Shown in pieces: positions 11,166 through 20,464 of a stretch of 64,000 bases of DNA (its first letter is position 1; every line of letters starts with the position of its first letter). Source of the stretch: Acanthosepion lycidas (lineage: Eukaryota > Mollusca > Cephalopoda > Sepiida > Sepiidae); assembly GCA_963932145.1 (NCBI GenBank), contig OZ010595.1, positions 94,016,095 through 94,080,094 of the forward strand, given 5' to 3'. The position numbers were made by a program, and so were the translations under genes. A model generated the notes under the pieces. That model searched no databases. It worked only from the letters and a program-made list of their open reading frames with translations, and was not told the origin of the DNA.

Positions 11166-11314
11166 TCCCCTTCACCATTCTTATTCCTGTCATTTTTCAC
11201 TCTATTTATAGTTATCATTTTATTTATTTATTTATTTCATTTTTCATTTTCTTTCTTTCTTTCTTTCTTTCTTATAGTTTTCCCCTTATTTATTTATTTC
11301 TCATTTTTTTATTT

Positions 11315-11362
<48 letters not shown>

Positions 11363-11460
11363 TCCCATTCACTATTCTTCTTCCTGTCATTTTTCACTCT
11401 CCTCCTCATTATCATTCAACTACGTATTTACTCCACCTTCTTTCCCCAACCAATTCTTTT
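10095..11460 (+). repeat. pyrimidine-rich tract with (TTTC)n blocks
   Basis: Directly after the purine tract the top strand switches to T/C-rich sequence. It contains long (TTTC)n arrays (about 11109-11166, 11250-11274 and 11315-11364), a (TTCC)n stretch near 10917-10940, and a repeated phrase ATAGTTTTCCCCTTATTTAT. It is interrupted by a SINE at 10363-10730. No coding sequence. Confidence 0.9.
10363..10730 (+). mobile_element. 5S rRNA-headed, tRNA-like SINE (copy 1)
   Basis: Bases 10363-10455 align with the 3' two-thirds of 5S rRNA: CATGTTGAAAC, a GGTACAGCCTTGTAAGTATC block (5S: GGTTAGTACTTGG), GACC-CTTGGAAATACCAG and GATGCTGTAAG. They are followed by a tRNA-like stretch (GTGTCATTGGATAA ... 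GATCCAATTCCAG) resembling A and B boxes. The body continues with GTTTGTTATATTCACTTATG and a terminal AATCAATCAATT tail. The same layout occurs at 43582-43960. It sits as an insertion in the pyrimidine tract. The 5S part has too many changes to be a 5S gene. Confidence 0.75.
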
Positions 11461-11726
11461 TGTTCATCTTTCAACCAGAAACTCTATTGACTTTCTCTCC
11501 AAAATTCTCCATTCATTTCATTAACTCTCCCATTTATTTATCTTCTCTCCCTCACTCGTCCATTTGCCTGTCAATCCATGTCTCTCTTTTCCTACTTTCC
11601 ATTTGTCTTTTTACTCTTTCTTCTTCTTCTTCTTGCTCATCCACCCCAGAATTCTCTTCATCTGTTTATCTTCCAATTTGTTTGTCTGCTCACCAAACTT
11701 CCTTCACTGATCAATCTTCTCTGCAG

Positions 11727-11878
11727 ATGGCCAAAGTTAAGCAATGGCAGAACCTGTTAATTAACTGCATATGTCACCAGTCAAGAATAGCAGACAAAAA
11801 CAAAGATATTTTACATACAGAAAACTTTTCTAGAAATGGATCTGAAGATGTGGAAAACAATGTCACTGTCATGAATAG
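11727..11878 (+). CDS. candidate coding exon 1 (protein unrecognised)
   Basis: A strong acceptor (pyrimidine tract ending TCTTCTCTGCAG) is followed immediately by ATG and an open frame of 50 codons plus two bases. The frame starts MAKVKQWQNLLINCICHQSR and continues with a polar, Asn/Glu-rich stretch ending NVTVMN. The exon would end ...AATAG before GTGTGTACAT, a usable but weak donor. The frame leaves phase AG|, which is completed by the first G of the exon at 18566. Codon and residue usage look protein-like, in sharp contrast to the pyrimidine-derived frame upstream. ATG right after the acceptor suggests either the first coding exon after a non-coding 5' exon or an internal exon. I do not recognise the family. 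Confidence 0.45.
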
Positions 11879-12007
11879 GTGTGTACATATATGTAAGCAT
11901 AAATATATGTATATGTCAGACTTATTTTATTCTTATAATATAATATTTAAAGGATGAGGTTAAGTATAATTAGACAGTTTCTTTTATAGCATATTATAAA
12001 AGCAGAG

Positions 12008-12009
<2 letters not shown>

Positions 12010-12044
<35 letters not shown>
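12010..12044. repeat. (AT)n microsatellite
   Basis: About 17 AT units. Confidence 0.95.
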
Positions 12045-12047
<3 letters not shown>

Positions 12048-12198
12048 CAGTTTCAAAAATGGAAGCTAAAAGCTTCGAATTTAATTTTGTAATTAAATTA
12101 AAGACATTAATTCCATTTCATCCTCAAGCAAATTTTGGAGTAACTTTTAAAATTACTGGGTTTTAAAGGCACAGCAAAAATCATAATTCATGTTCTTG

Positions 12199-12201
<3 letters not shown>
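12045..12201. repeat. interspersed repeat fragment shared with 61005-61200
   Basis: The stretch around GAATTTAATTTTG...ATTCCATTTCATCCTCAAGC and TTTTGGAGTAACTTTTAAAA resembles 61090-61145. It lies between two AT arrays. It may be terminal sequence of a PLE, because the second copy lies next to a PLE coding relic, but this is inference. Confidence 0.4.

Positions 12202-12260
<59 letters not shown>
12202..12260. repeat. (AT)n microsatellite
   Basis: About 29 AT units. Confidence 0.97.
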
Positions 12261-12262
<2 letters not shown>

Positions 12263-12363
12263 AATGCAGAAACAACTTTTCAATTTTGTAAAGAAAGGGT
12301 TTCTTGGTTGGACCAAGAACGTTTTATATATACTAGCTTAAAAGCTGCCCTATCAATTCACAA

Positions 12364-12569
12364 TTAGGCTAGCTCCTGCAAAGGATTCTTGATTGGGTCT
12401 TCACCTAGTTCAGGAGTTTGAGAGTCCCTAAGTCTTTGCATATTCTCAGCATTGGAAGCTCCTCTGGCTGCCCTTTTGATCTCGGTTTTCATTTGCATGG
12501 GACTTTCTTCTCCTCGTTGCAGCCTTAGTACTTTTGATTGCAATCTGCTTCTGGTCTTGGTGAAGATTT
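12364..12569 (-). CDS. minus-strand ORF, candidate terminal exon
   Basis: Read on the minus strand from a possible acceptor (CTCATAAAAG|) there is an open frame of about 68 codons: EIFTKTRSRLQSKVLRLQRG, then a charged stretch with KTEIKRAARGASNAENMQRL, ending in NPLQELA-stop. Composition is balanced and basic/acidic, unlike the AT-driven frames around it. The acceptor lacks a good pyrimidine tract. It lies inside the putative intron between the plus-strand exon candidates at 11.7 and 18.6 kb, so it may be an unrecognised transposon protein fragment instead of a host exon. No family recognised. Confidence 0.25.
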
Positions 12570-12659
12570 CTTTTATGAGGTATAACGCTGTGATAGGCAA
12601 CAATAAACTAGAGAAGAAGTCAAAACTGATCGCTGCATTTATGCATTGCATTAATATTT

Positions 12660-13060
12660 AAGCTTACTTAATAATTCTTACAACAATTCTTCTGCTACCA
12701 TTTAATTTAAAGACAATTTGATGTACATAGATCCTTACTTTCCATACAAACAATTACTTTTATTTCATGGATGACTTTTGCTGGAATTTGAAATTATTTC
12801 AGTTATTTCCAAATTTATTTCCAACTTATAAAAATTGTTAACGTACAAAAAGATTCATTGCTAAAAAGTCACGTAAAAAAACCATGAAAACAGTCGCAGT
12901 AATGAAAACTTGGGAATACAAAATTTCAGGATTGTGGGTCCGGATTCAGCCCCGGAATGTTTTTAATTTGCTTACAAAGTCAGCTTTATTTCAAAATGGT
13001 ATGGCATATTGTATATATATCTGTGTGTATGGGCATATACTCAATTGTTGATATGCGTAT
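12660..13060. other. no gene seen
   Basis: AT-rich sequence without supported features. Confidence 0.4.
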
Positions 13061-13062
13061 GT

Positions 13063-13096
13063 ATGTCTGTGTGTGTGTGTGTGTGTGCGTGTGTGG
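13063..13096. repeat. (GT)n microsatellite
   Basis: A TGTGTG run with one C interruption. Confidence 0.9.
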
Positions 13097-13099
13097 CAA

Positions 13100-13700
13100 A
13101 ATAACTTATATGAAATATCAAAACAAATTAAAATGGAATATTTGAAAAGCACTTTGATGTTTATAATTATTTTATTATGTTGTTAACATTTCTCTCAATA
13201 AGAACATTATCAGAACAACTGAAAAAATTAGGGGGAAATTATTTTATGAACTGTGAAATTTTAAAACTGTTAAATTTTATTAATTGTCAGATCATTACTA
13301 CTGTTTTATTCACTATTAAATTGTCAAAACAATTAAAATGCTGCAAGGCTGTCATGGTGCTTAATGACAAAACAGAAAAAAACCTTTGTTAAGCATTTTG
13401 TTTTTAGAATAGATTTCCTCATCAATTGACAGAACTTTATATATAAGGTGGGTGTGAGAAGAAACACAACAAATGGATTGGTTGAAAAGTTTATTTGGTT
13501 TATAAAACAAATTTTCTATTTAATAAGCAATGAACATTTTGCCCAATCCAGTATATATAAATAAATATATAAGTATGTAAATTTTCATTTCATTTTTCAT
13601 TTCACCTTTTGAAAGTGATGTCTGATGATCCAGGGTACTTTAATAGGTCTCTGGTGAAATAAACTATTACAATGTAGCCTTAAAGTGATCTGTTTTTCTT
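13100..13700. other. no gene seen
   Basis: AT-rich sequence; a 71-codon plus-strand frame near 13177 lacks splice context and looks random. Confidence 0.4.
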
Positions 13701-13703
13701 TAA

Positions 13704-13765
13704 AATAAATATATATATATATATATATATGGTAGATAGATGACAATTTTGAAATATATGTGTAA

Positions 13766-13803
<38 letters not shown>
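13704..13803. repeat. two short (AT)n arrays
   Basis: AT runs at about 13708-13730 and 13766-13803, separated by a short unique spacer. Confidence 0.93.
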
Positions 13804-13804
<1 letters not shown>

Positions 13805-13962
13805 AATCATCTGAACATGTGAACAATGACAAAGTTTTCTGTTTTCTATGCATATTTAGTTATTATGCATCTGTGTACAGTTAATTATATAAAAAGTAGG
13901 TTTATTCATTAATTGCAAATACAATAAATTAAAAATTTTATGTATTTGAACATTTTTTTACC

Positions 13963-13967
<5 letters not shown>

Positions 13968-14034
<67 letters not shown>
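13968..14034. repeat. (GT)n-(AT)n compound microsatellite
   Basis: A short GTGTGTG run passes into about 30 AT units. Confidence 0.96.
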
Positions 14035-14037
<3 letters not shown>

Positions 14038-14175
14038 GATGTAGAAAGACTCCTGTTGAGGAGAAAGGATAAACTTAACAAAATCTAAATTCTATTGTAT
14101 CAAATGGAGGAATGTGCATATAAATGGTCTTATAACATTTGGGAGATCATGCATTGAACATCTTTGTATATTTCA

Positions 14176-14178
<3 letters not shown>

Positions 14179-14214
<36 letters not shown>
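14179..14214. repeat. (AT)n microsatellite
   Basis: About 18 AT units. Confidence 0.95.
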
Positions 14215-14218
<4 letters not shown>

Positions 14219-14339
14219 AAAATATTGTAGAAAATAGGAAAGAAACTGGTTTGGTAAATAATCCAAAGTCCCTTAGTATTTTTGTTATTATTTTTAAAAA
14301 ATAGTGTTCGATACGAAAGTAGAGCATAAATATAATTAT

Positions 14340-14381
14340 TTATTTAATATTTTTAAATAAATAATTATATTTTTAAATAAA

Positions 14382-14449
<68 letters not shown>
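14340..14449. repeat. TTTAAATAAATAATTA duplication followed by (AT)n
   Basis: ATTTTTAAATAAATAATTAT occurs twice in tandem just before about 32 AT units. Confidence 0.9.
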
Positions 14450-14454
<5 letters not shown>

Positions 14455-14569
14455 TATCAAACAAATGCACCTCAGAAAAGAAAAGTATGTGAAAAGCAGA
14501 AATGGAGCTCCACATGGGGCATTTAGAAAGCTAATCAAATGTGTTTTCAACAACAAACACCTGAACTTA

Positions 14570-15062
14570 ACTTAATTATGTTCTATATGTTGATGTCATT
14601 TCGACTTTACTTTATATGGTTGTGAAACCAGGACTCTATATTGTCATGATATTTAAATATAAGTACCCTTTCACCAGCAAATATTTTGTTCAATCTTAAA
14701 ATTCAAATGGAATTACTATGTGACCAACACCAAAGTCCTGAAAGAGCCAACATTCAAATCATCAAATCATGGATCATTAAACACCATCTTTGATGGTCAG
14801 GACAAGTAGCAAGAATAGAAAAGTCAAGGTTACGACATCAAGTCTTATTCAGTGAGCTCAAGGAGTTGCCCTCTTCAAAGATACAAGACCAACTCAAAAT
14901 AACAATGAATGTCACTGGACTTGAGTTGAAATCACTTGAAATACATGCACAAGACCATACCATCTGGGCCCTGTCAGCTGGGGCTTTAGAATACGCTAAC
15001 TGTACTTCTGCAGAGGGGTAAGATCCCCTCAATGGTGTATCCTGGGTATTTTTATAAACAAA
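14570..15062 (+). pseudogene. LINE C-terminal relic
   Basis: The plus strand in broken frames gives LYGCETRTLY, then ANIQIIKSWIIKHHL*WSGQ-like sequence and VTGLELKSLEIHAQDHTIW. This is the pattern of the C-terminal region of non-LTR LINE polyproteins (the R-W-GHV region followed by a K-x3-RFKD-like block and WR...A). At least five stops or frameshifts are present. It is followed directly by the interspersed repeat beginning near 15070. Confidence 0.6.
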
Positions 15063-15069
15063 ATCTGTG

Positions 15070-15440
15070 TCCTGGTAAAACAATAAACTATGTCCAGCAG
15101 CAAGGCCTCTGATCAGGAGGTTTTGAGGAGTGTGGAACCAACTCTTAATTGCTGGTGACCCAGGGTGTTAGCACTTGTTAGGGTCCCAACTATGGACAAA
15201 TAGTTAACCCTGAAACTGAGGTAAAAACGCTATGAAAGTGTAAAAATAGGTTTTAATACCAGAAATACTTTGTAAACAATAATCAGCAATAAATGTTTGA
15301 AGAAAAAAAATTACCAACAATACGTTTTTAAAAAAAAAAAAAAATTAACAGCAATACAGGAAAAAATTATTACCAGAAATAGATTTTTGACAGAACAAAA
15401 TATTACCAGCAATAAAAATTTTATCGGCATTAAATACCAT
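15070..15440 (+). repeat. interspersed repeat R1 with internal ATTACCAG minisatellite (copy 1)
   Basis: It opens with AAACTATGTCCAGCAGCAAG, GGCCTCTGATCAG and GGTTTTGAGGAGTGTGGAAC, then TTAGGGTCCCAACTATGGAC and GGTAAAAAC. It ends in irregular repeats of about 30 bp containing ATTACCAGAAATAGATTTTT with A-runs between. Further copies lie at 50600-50950 (plus), 53330-53600 (minus) and 63880-64000 (plus, cut by the window end). Confidence 0.8.
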
Positions 15441-15673
15441 ACCATCTGGCACTATTGGAACCAAAAATTTCAAAGCCACCAGAAGAGAAAGGGAAGATGT
15501 CAAAAGACAAGACAAAGACTCAACAAAATCAACGTTGTCCTCCACCAAAATTACTATACAGTCAATGTCATCAGAATGTAAGAATTGGTCTACTTAATCA
15601 TCAACACCATTATCATAAAGAAAGCAATCAGAAAAGAAGAAATTAAATTCTTGGACACAAGATAAAGACAATG

Positions 15674-15677
<4 letters not shown>

Positions 15678-15721
<44 letters not shown>
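15678..15721. repeat. (AT)n microsatellite
   Basis: About 22 AT units. Confidence 0.97.
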
Positions 15722-15723
<2 letters not shown>

Positions 15724-16160
15724 GGCTAGCTACACTCACTTTCTGAGCACACACTTTATCAGATATCTGCTCAGACACATTAGAGTTTTTCAATGCCTAC
15801 AGTGTCCCTCCTTCATGGTGTATACTGCAACTATACTGAGCAGATATTAGTTACAATTTCTGTGATTGCACACATAATCTGTCATGATTAACTGTTTGAA
15901 CAATGCCAGTACGGTCAAACCCTTGATACCAATGACTTGTGACTTAGTGTCACCATAAGCATTGATAGCTTCTGAATAATTTTGTCAAGCCAATTTCACT
16001 CACAAGGCTTTGATTAATTTGTGATATAGTTTCTAGACACACTTTCCAAAGGTGTCACATGATTGGATTGACTCTCAAGAACAATAAAATCAATGTTGGG
16101 TATTACTGAATGAGGTGAGTGATATGAATGTAAGCAGTAGGAATTGGAGATTATGATGAT
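15722..16160. other. possible SINE-like sequence on the minus strand, no gene
   Basis: The stretch around TCACTCACAAGGCTTTGATT is a motif often seen (inverted) near the end of tRNA-derived SINEs. No A or B boxes could be placed, so the call is weak. Nothing else is seen. Confidence 0.25.
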
Positions 16161-16692
16161 TAATTATGCGGTTAGATAAGAAATGAAACATAACCCAAAG
16201 AAGGTAAGATTATATTATTCAGGGATTTCTGGGAGAATGAAAATTAAATAATTAATAAAATAAATAATAAACAAAGATAAATAATTTAATTTTCCCATAA
16301 TGCAAATGGAAACCAAAAAAAAAAAGGGGGTTACGGTCACATGCAAAGTTTGTGATCCCACTTCCGGAAAGGAGAGCAGCTAGTCTGGATACTTTTGAAT
16401 CATTGGATTCAGATGTGTTTTACAATGTTCCTAAGGAAAGGAGATTCAGTCACCCTTTTTCAATGTCATTTTGGCTTGAGGTCGACCATTTTCTTACCTT
16501 TGAGTCTAGTACACACGTGTGTGTCAATAAAAATTGACCCTTTATTTTCCGACCAAGTTTTTATGTTATTTATTGTGTCCAATAACATTATCATCTTCTG
16601 ATACCAGATGAAAAACCAAATAGCAACCCACCACAGATTACAAGATTAGATAAGAAATAACCCTTAACTTGAAGGTAAGATTATAGTGTTCA
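16160..16692. other. segment flanked by an imperfect direct repeat
   Basis: GGTTAGATAAGAAAT...GGTAAGATTATA at 16165-16215 recurs in variant form at 16643-16690. Between them lies a 61-codon frame (MIPLPERRAASLDTF start) that is not recognised. The layout may reflect a mobile element, but no terminal structure is clear. Confidence 0.3.
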
Positions 16693-16726
16693 AGGTAGCA
16701 TCTATGTGGGAATCTGTTCAACAAAA

Positions 16727-16872
16727 TGTTGTGGTGAAACACACCGATTCCATAGTTAATAGACTCTCCCACCTAATATAAGTAAGAGTAGTAAGAGAAA
16801 CGAGGGTCAGTCGATGTCGGACGACAGTAGTCGACAGTTAGTCGAATACGAAAGTAGTCAGCAACCACAACA
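16727..16872. mobile_element. possible solo LTR (146 bp)
   Basis: It begins TGTTGTGGTG and ends GCAACCACAACA, giving a 9-bp terminal inverted repeat in the TG...CA arrangement of LTRs. It holds a GTCGAC-rich interior unlike its AT-rich surroundings. No target-site duplication could be identified and no pol sequence is adjacent, so confidence is low. Confidence 0.3.
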
Positions 16873-17084
16873 AGATTACTCTGCGTAATACCTATTATAT
16901 CAAGTTTCTAACGTTTTGTACGTCGAACCTATTTACGATCGATTTGGTACAAATACAAGCCTCCACTGCAAAATAACTCCACAACACAAAAGTGGCACAT
17001 CTTTGGAAAAATCTGTTTGAGCATAACTTTTATTTTACATTTCTAATATAAAGGAAATGAGGCTGATTTTACTTTGTAGAATTG

Positions 17085-17330
17085 TCATGAAATGTCCAAG
17101 CTGCAAAGGTCTGAATGGAGCTGATCTGAACATTTACCATGAAAGTAGTGACAGGCTTGCGACTTTTCGTCAGTGGGAAGAAGATTGAAAAGTGGAGAAT
17201 AAGTCTTGTTCCGTAAGATTGTGTAAACAGTTTTTAATTCTATCAAGGCATTAAAGTGAGAACTGAACCACTCCTGACCAGTTATGGTCGAAAGACTCCA
17301 TATAGATAACATGCTCATAAATAATTATCA
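17085..17330 (-). pseudogene. Jockey-like LINE C-terminal fragment
   Basis: A 77-codon minus-strand frame contains YFHGKCSDQLHSDL, matching the YFHGKCSDEL-type motif near the C-terminus of Jockey-like LINE polyproteins (also seen at 59990-60040). Upstream and downstream parts are missing, so this is a short fragment. Confidence 0.5.
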
Positions 17331-17339
17331 TACTGATGA

Positions 17340-17631
17340 CAATATCAGAAAATATTTTACAATGAATAGGGCCTAAAAAATATGTTTTTATATTTTTATG
17401 TTGCTTTAAGGAATCTCTTCAAGAAGAAAAACAAATAGAAATCAGAAGATAATTTGACATTGTTAGAAAAGAAACTTTCTTACTAAATATGGTATTTTTG
17501 CAATATACAACAGGAAAAACATTGTAAGTAATTTAGTTACTTATCTGTTCATACAATCAGGTTAGAGAGAACATCTGTTCCTTTCTCAGGTGTTTGGTTC
17601 CAACAATAAAATTCTGAAATTATAAATAGTG

Positions 17632-17688
<57 letters not shown>

Positions 17689-17990
17689 TAATCTATTTCT
17701 TTAAGATATTTAGTAAACTTAGCTTAACTGGCACAATGCTATAATACTGGGACACCCAGTGAGAATTAAACTCACTATATTAGCAACTGGTCTGCATTTG
17801 TATAAAAACGTGCACATACGTACACAGACACAACTGTGGGGATTCACTCACATCATAGCAGCAGAAATTAGCCTTTCATTCATGTGGACAAAAGCATAAT
17901 TGACAGAAAATAAAACATACAGAAATAACAGGGAAAGAATCATAAATTGTATGTTAATTTCATACAATATCTGTCTATATTTCTGAGATG
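17340..17990. other. no gene seen; contains an (AT)n array at 17634-17685
   Basis: AT-rich sequence with about 25 AT units in the middle. No exon or transposon homology was recognised. Confidence 0.5.
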
Positions 17991-18011
17991 ACGTATTATG
18001 TACACTATTAT

Positions 18012-18500
18012 ATGGACTATTGTTTTCATCTTTGTTGCCATATTTATCACAACGTTTCAGCTGATGTATGCTTCTGCCTTCTTCAGGTGGTTGGAATGTC
18101 GAAGTGAACCCTTTATTTCAGTCACTGGGATACACTGTTCTAGTTCCATGTGCCATGCCTAATTGTTGTCAGATATCAGTTATCTCCTGTTAATTCCCTT
18201 CTCCAAGTTCTTGAGAACACATGGCACAGTGGATAAAGGCATTAGTTAGATCCAGTGACAGGACCCAAAAAGTGTGAGTTCAATACATGTTTAAGGCAGT
18301 GGAGAACTTGGAGAGGGGAATTAACAGGATATAACTGATAACTGACACCCATTGGACATGGCATGTGGAACTAGAACAGTCTAACCCAGCAAGTGAAATA
18401 AAGGGTCCAGTTCAACATTCCAACCACCTGAAGAAGGCTGGAGCGTACAATGGCCGAAACGTTATGATAAATATGGTGACAAAGATGAGGACAATAATGT
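18012..18500. mobile_element. PLE-type inverted terminal repeat with a tRNA-like loop
   Basis: The left arm (about 18012-18213) and right arm (about 18305-18500) are inverted copies of one another. Shared blocks include CCATATTTATCA, CCTTCTTCAGGTGGTTGGAA, ACTGTTCTAGTTCCA and ATCTCCTGTTAATTCCC with their complements. The 90-bp loop between them carries a tRNA-like sequence: TGGCACAGTGGATAAAGGCA (A-box like) and GTGAGTTCAATAC (B-box like). On the right arm CTGAAGA at 18428-18434, a GGC/GCC stem and GAAAC at 18456-18460 resemble a hammerhead core with one extra base. Inverted partial terminal repeats are characteristic of Penelope-like elements. Related single arms lie at 29290, 31385, 40480 and 42480. 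Confidence 0.6.
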
Positions 18501-18565
18501 AAATAGTATAATTTCATACAATTTATTTATATTCTTCTTGTGTGTATTGGTGTGTGTGTTTTTAG

Positions 18566-18752
18566 GTTAAAATTGCTTTATGGTACATGTGATAAAAGAC
18601 AGACTTTACTCGATATTATTCCAAGGCATCTAACAAAGAGAAGTCAGACATTGTTTGCTCGTACCAAGGTTAATGGCGAAGAGATTGAATTTCAGGTATT
18701 TTGGCAGGGTGTCCATATTTCTGGCAGGAACAGTTCTTGTTTCATGCTCAGA
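18566..18752 (+). CDS. candidate coding exon 2 (protein unrecognised)
   Basis: After a GT-rich pyrimidine tract ending TTTTTAG the sequence is open for 62 codons. It begins (R)LKLLYGTCDKRQTLLDIIP, continues with a TKRSQTLFARTKVNGEEIEF stretch, and ends WQGVHISGRNSSCFMLR. Two donors are possible: CAG|GTATTT after 18695 (130-nt exon) and AGA|GTAATT after 18752 (187-nt exon). Both leave phase 0. The first base completes the AG left by the exon at 11727-11878, so the two can be joined in frame. Hydrophobic/charged alternation and lack of AT-bias in the translation suggest a real folded protein. No family could be named; a database search of this short peptide is the decisive check. Confidence 0.5.
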
Positions 18753-18968
18753 GTAATTTTATTATATTTATTTTTTATTTAATTTATTTATACAACGTTT
18801 TTATGTTATTGTTTTACATTATTTATTATTTTGATGATGATTATTATTATTTTATATTTTATTTTTATTTATTTATAATAATAATATCCCTACATCACAC
18901 ATACATAATAGGTGATATATTTGACTACATACATTGCACACACGTGTACACACATGCACGTACACATG

Positions 18969-18971
<3 letters not shown>

Positions 18972-19018
<47 letters not shown>
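18972..19018. repeat. (AT)n microsatellite
   Basis: About 23 AT units preceded by CA/CG-rich sequence. Confidence 0.96.
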
Positions 19019-19021
<3 letters not shown>

Positions 19022-19138
19022 TAAAAAATATAATTTTAAGGTATGCTATATTTATGTGTTAAGTGCTCAGTATCAGGGATTTGCCATCCGTCCGTCTCTG
19101 GAGACGATGGAGTAGTGCTTATTTTTTTTTTTTTAATT

Positions 19139-19735
19139 CTAGGCAATGGTGTTACATCGCCTCTGGTGACTGTTTAGTCTCACTCTAGAGTGGCAGTCTC
19201 TCAGGCACTTGGTGCAGATGAAACTGGATGACCCTGAGGCAGAGGCTGTCTTTGCTTTTCTCCTGGCTCTCTTTGCTACCTGCTGATCTTCCCTAGTGAC
19301 TTCAGCAATCGTGACGCCGCCTCTGACTTTTGCTCTCCAAAGCTGGTGATCATCAGCCGCAGCCTCCCAGGTGTTGGGGTCGATGTTGGCCAGCTTCATG
19401 TCATGTTTGCAGACATCCTTAAAGCATCCATACAGGATGATTCTTGGGATGTGGCCAGCCCCCATGCAGCATATGTGCCAGGGCCATCTGAGATGTCTTT
19501 GGCAGTGCAGCGTGAACAGGTTGGGGATGTCAGCATGTTGGAGGACCTCTGCGTTAGTGACCCAGTCCTGCCATTTAATGTGCAGGAGACGTCTGAGGCA
19601 GTGGAGGTGAAAGGTGTTTAACCTCTTCTCCTGACTGTCATAAGTTGTCCAGGACTCGCTGATATACAGAAGGGTGCTGAGAATGCAGGCTCGGTAGACT
19701 TGTAGTTGGGTGTTCACCGTCATCTGGCTGTTGTT
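19139..19735 (-). pseudogene. LINE C-terminal domain with C2HC zinc finger
   Basis: A 194-codon frame holds the region after the RT: VYRACILSTLLYISESWTTY, then HCLRRLLHIKWQDWVTNAEV, then NLFTLHCQRHLRWPWHICCM. It ends with a C-x2-C-x12-H-x3-C finger (from FICTKCLRDCHSR onward) and RRCNTIA-stop. Such a terminal finger is found in several LINE clades with an upstream AP endonuclease. This is the longest intact frame of the element. It continues upstream into the RT palm in another frame at about 19736, so there is one frame break at that point. Confidence 0.85.
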
Positions 19736-20405
19736 TCAGACACGCTTGTTTAGCTTGGCCATGACTGCGGTGACTTTCCCTATCCTGGAGCTGATCTTTG
19801 TGTCCAGGGAGAGGGAGCTGGAGATGATCAACCCAACATAGGAGAAGGAGTCCACCACCTCGAGGTGCATGCCATTGATGGCAATGTCTGGGGAGGAGGC
19901 AGTGTCTTGTGCCAGGATGTTGGTCTTTTTGAGGCTGATGGTCAAGCCAAACTCCTTGCAGGCATGAGCCAGGTGGTTGACTAATTCTTGCAGACCGTTC
20001 TCCATATGGGATGTCAACGCAGTGTTGTCGGCAAATAGCATCTCACGAATGAGGACCTCATGGACCCTCGTCCTAGTGCACAGTTGGGCGATGTAGAATT
20101 TTCCATTTGCTCTAGTGTGGCTGTAGATCCCCTCCATGCAGTTGAAAAAGGCATACTGGACAAGCATGGAGAAGAACGTTCCAAAGAGTGTCAGTGTGAG
20201 GATGCAGCCCTGCTTTACACCGCTGCTCACAGACCAAGTTGAAGGCTTTTGTTAGGTCAATAAAGGTGATATACAGTGGTTTCTGCTGCTCATGGAAATT
20301 CTCCTGCAGCAATGTTGGTATCTTGCATGTCCTGGGGGACATGGCCCTTCTCCCAGCACAAACACAGGAGCTCATGGAGATGCTGCAGCAGAACTGGCTT
20401 GCCAC
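19736..20405 (-). pseudogene. LINE reverse transcriptase domain (catalytic motif altered)
   Basis: Two overlapping frames. The upstream one (20112-20405) has the finger/palm motif LYITFIDLTKAFNLV. The downstream one (19736-20230) has GVKQGCILTLTLFGTFFSML, the catalytic box as LFADNTALTSH, and DSFSYVGLIISSSLSLDT. The second catalytic Asp of the usual FADD is Asn here, and a frameshift separates the motifs, so the RT is inactive. Confidence 0.85.
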
Positions 20406-20464
20406 ACTTCAGAACCTCTGATGGGATCCTGTCCCCACCAGGGGCCCTCCTGCAGGAGAGAGAG

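Noticed and set aside
11460-11726. Upstream extension of the exon-1 frame to 165 codons
   Set aside because: The part before 11727 is pyrimidine-tract translation and ends exactly at a strong splice acceptor; only the part after it looks coding.
16727-16872. Firm solo-LTR call
   Set aside because: TG...CA ends are present, but no target duplication or relative was found, so it is listed only as possible.
18220-18300. tRNA gene
   Set aside because: Only box-like motifs are present. A cloverleaf with acceptor stem cannot be formed convincingly, and the block recurs inside PLE-associated repeats.
18428-18462. Active hammerhead ribozyme
   Set aside because: The core has an extra base before stem II and no stem I could be drawn between the flanks, so only resemblance is claimed.
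19346-19621. 91-codon plus-strand frame
   Set aside because: Antisense shadow of the LINE C-terminal domain.
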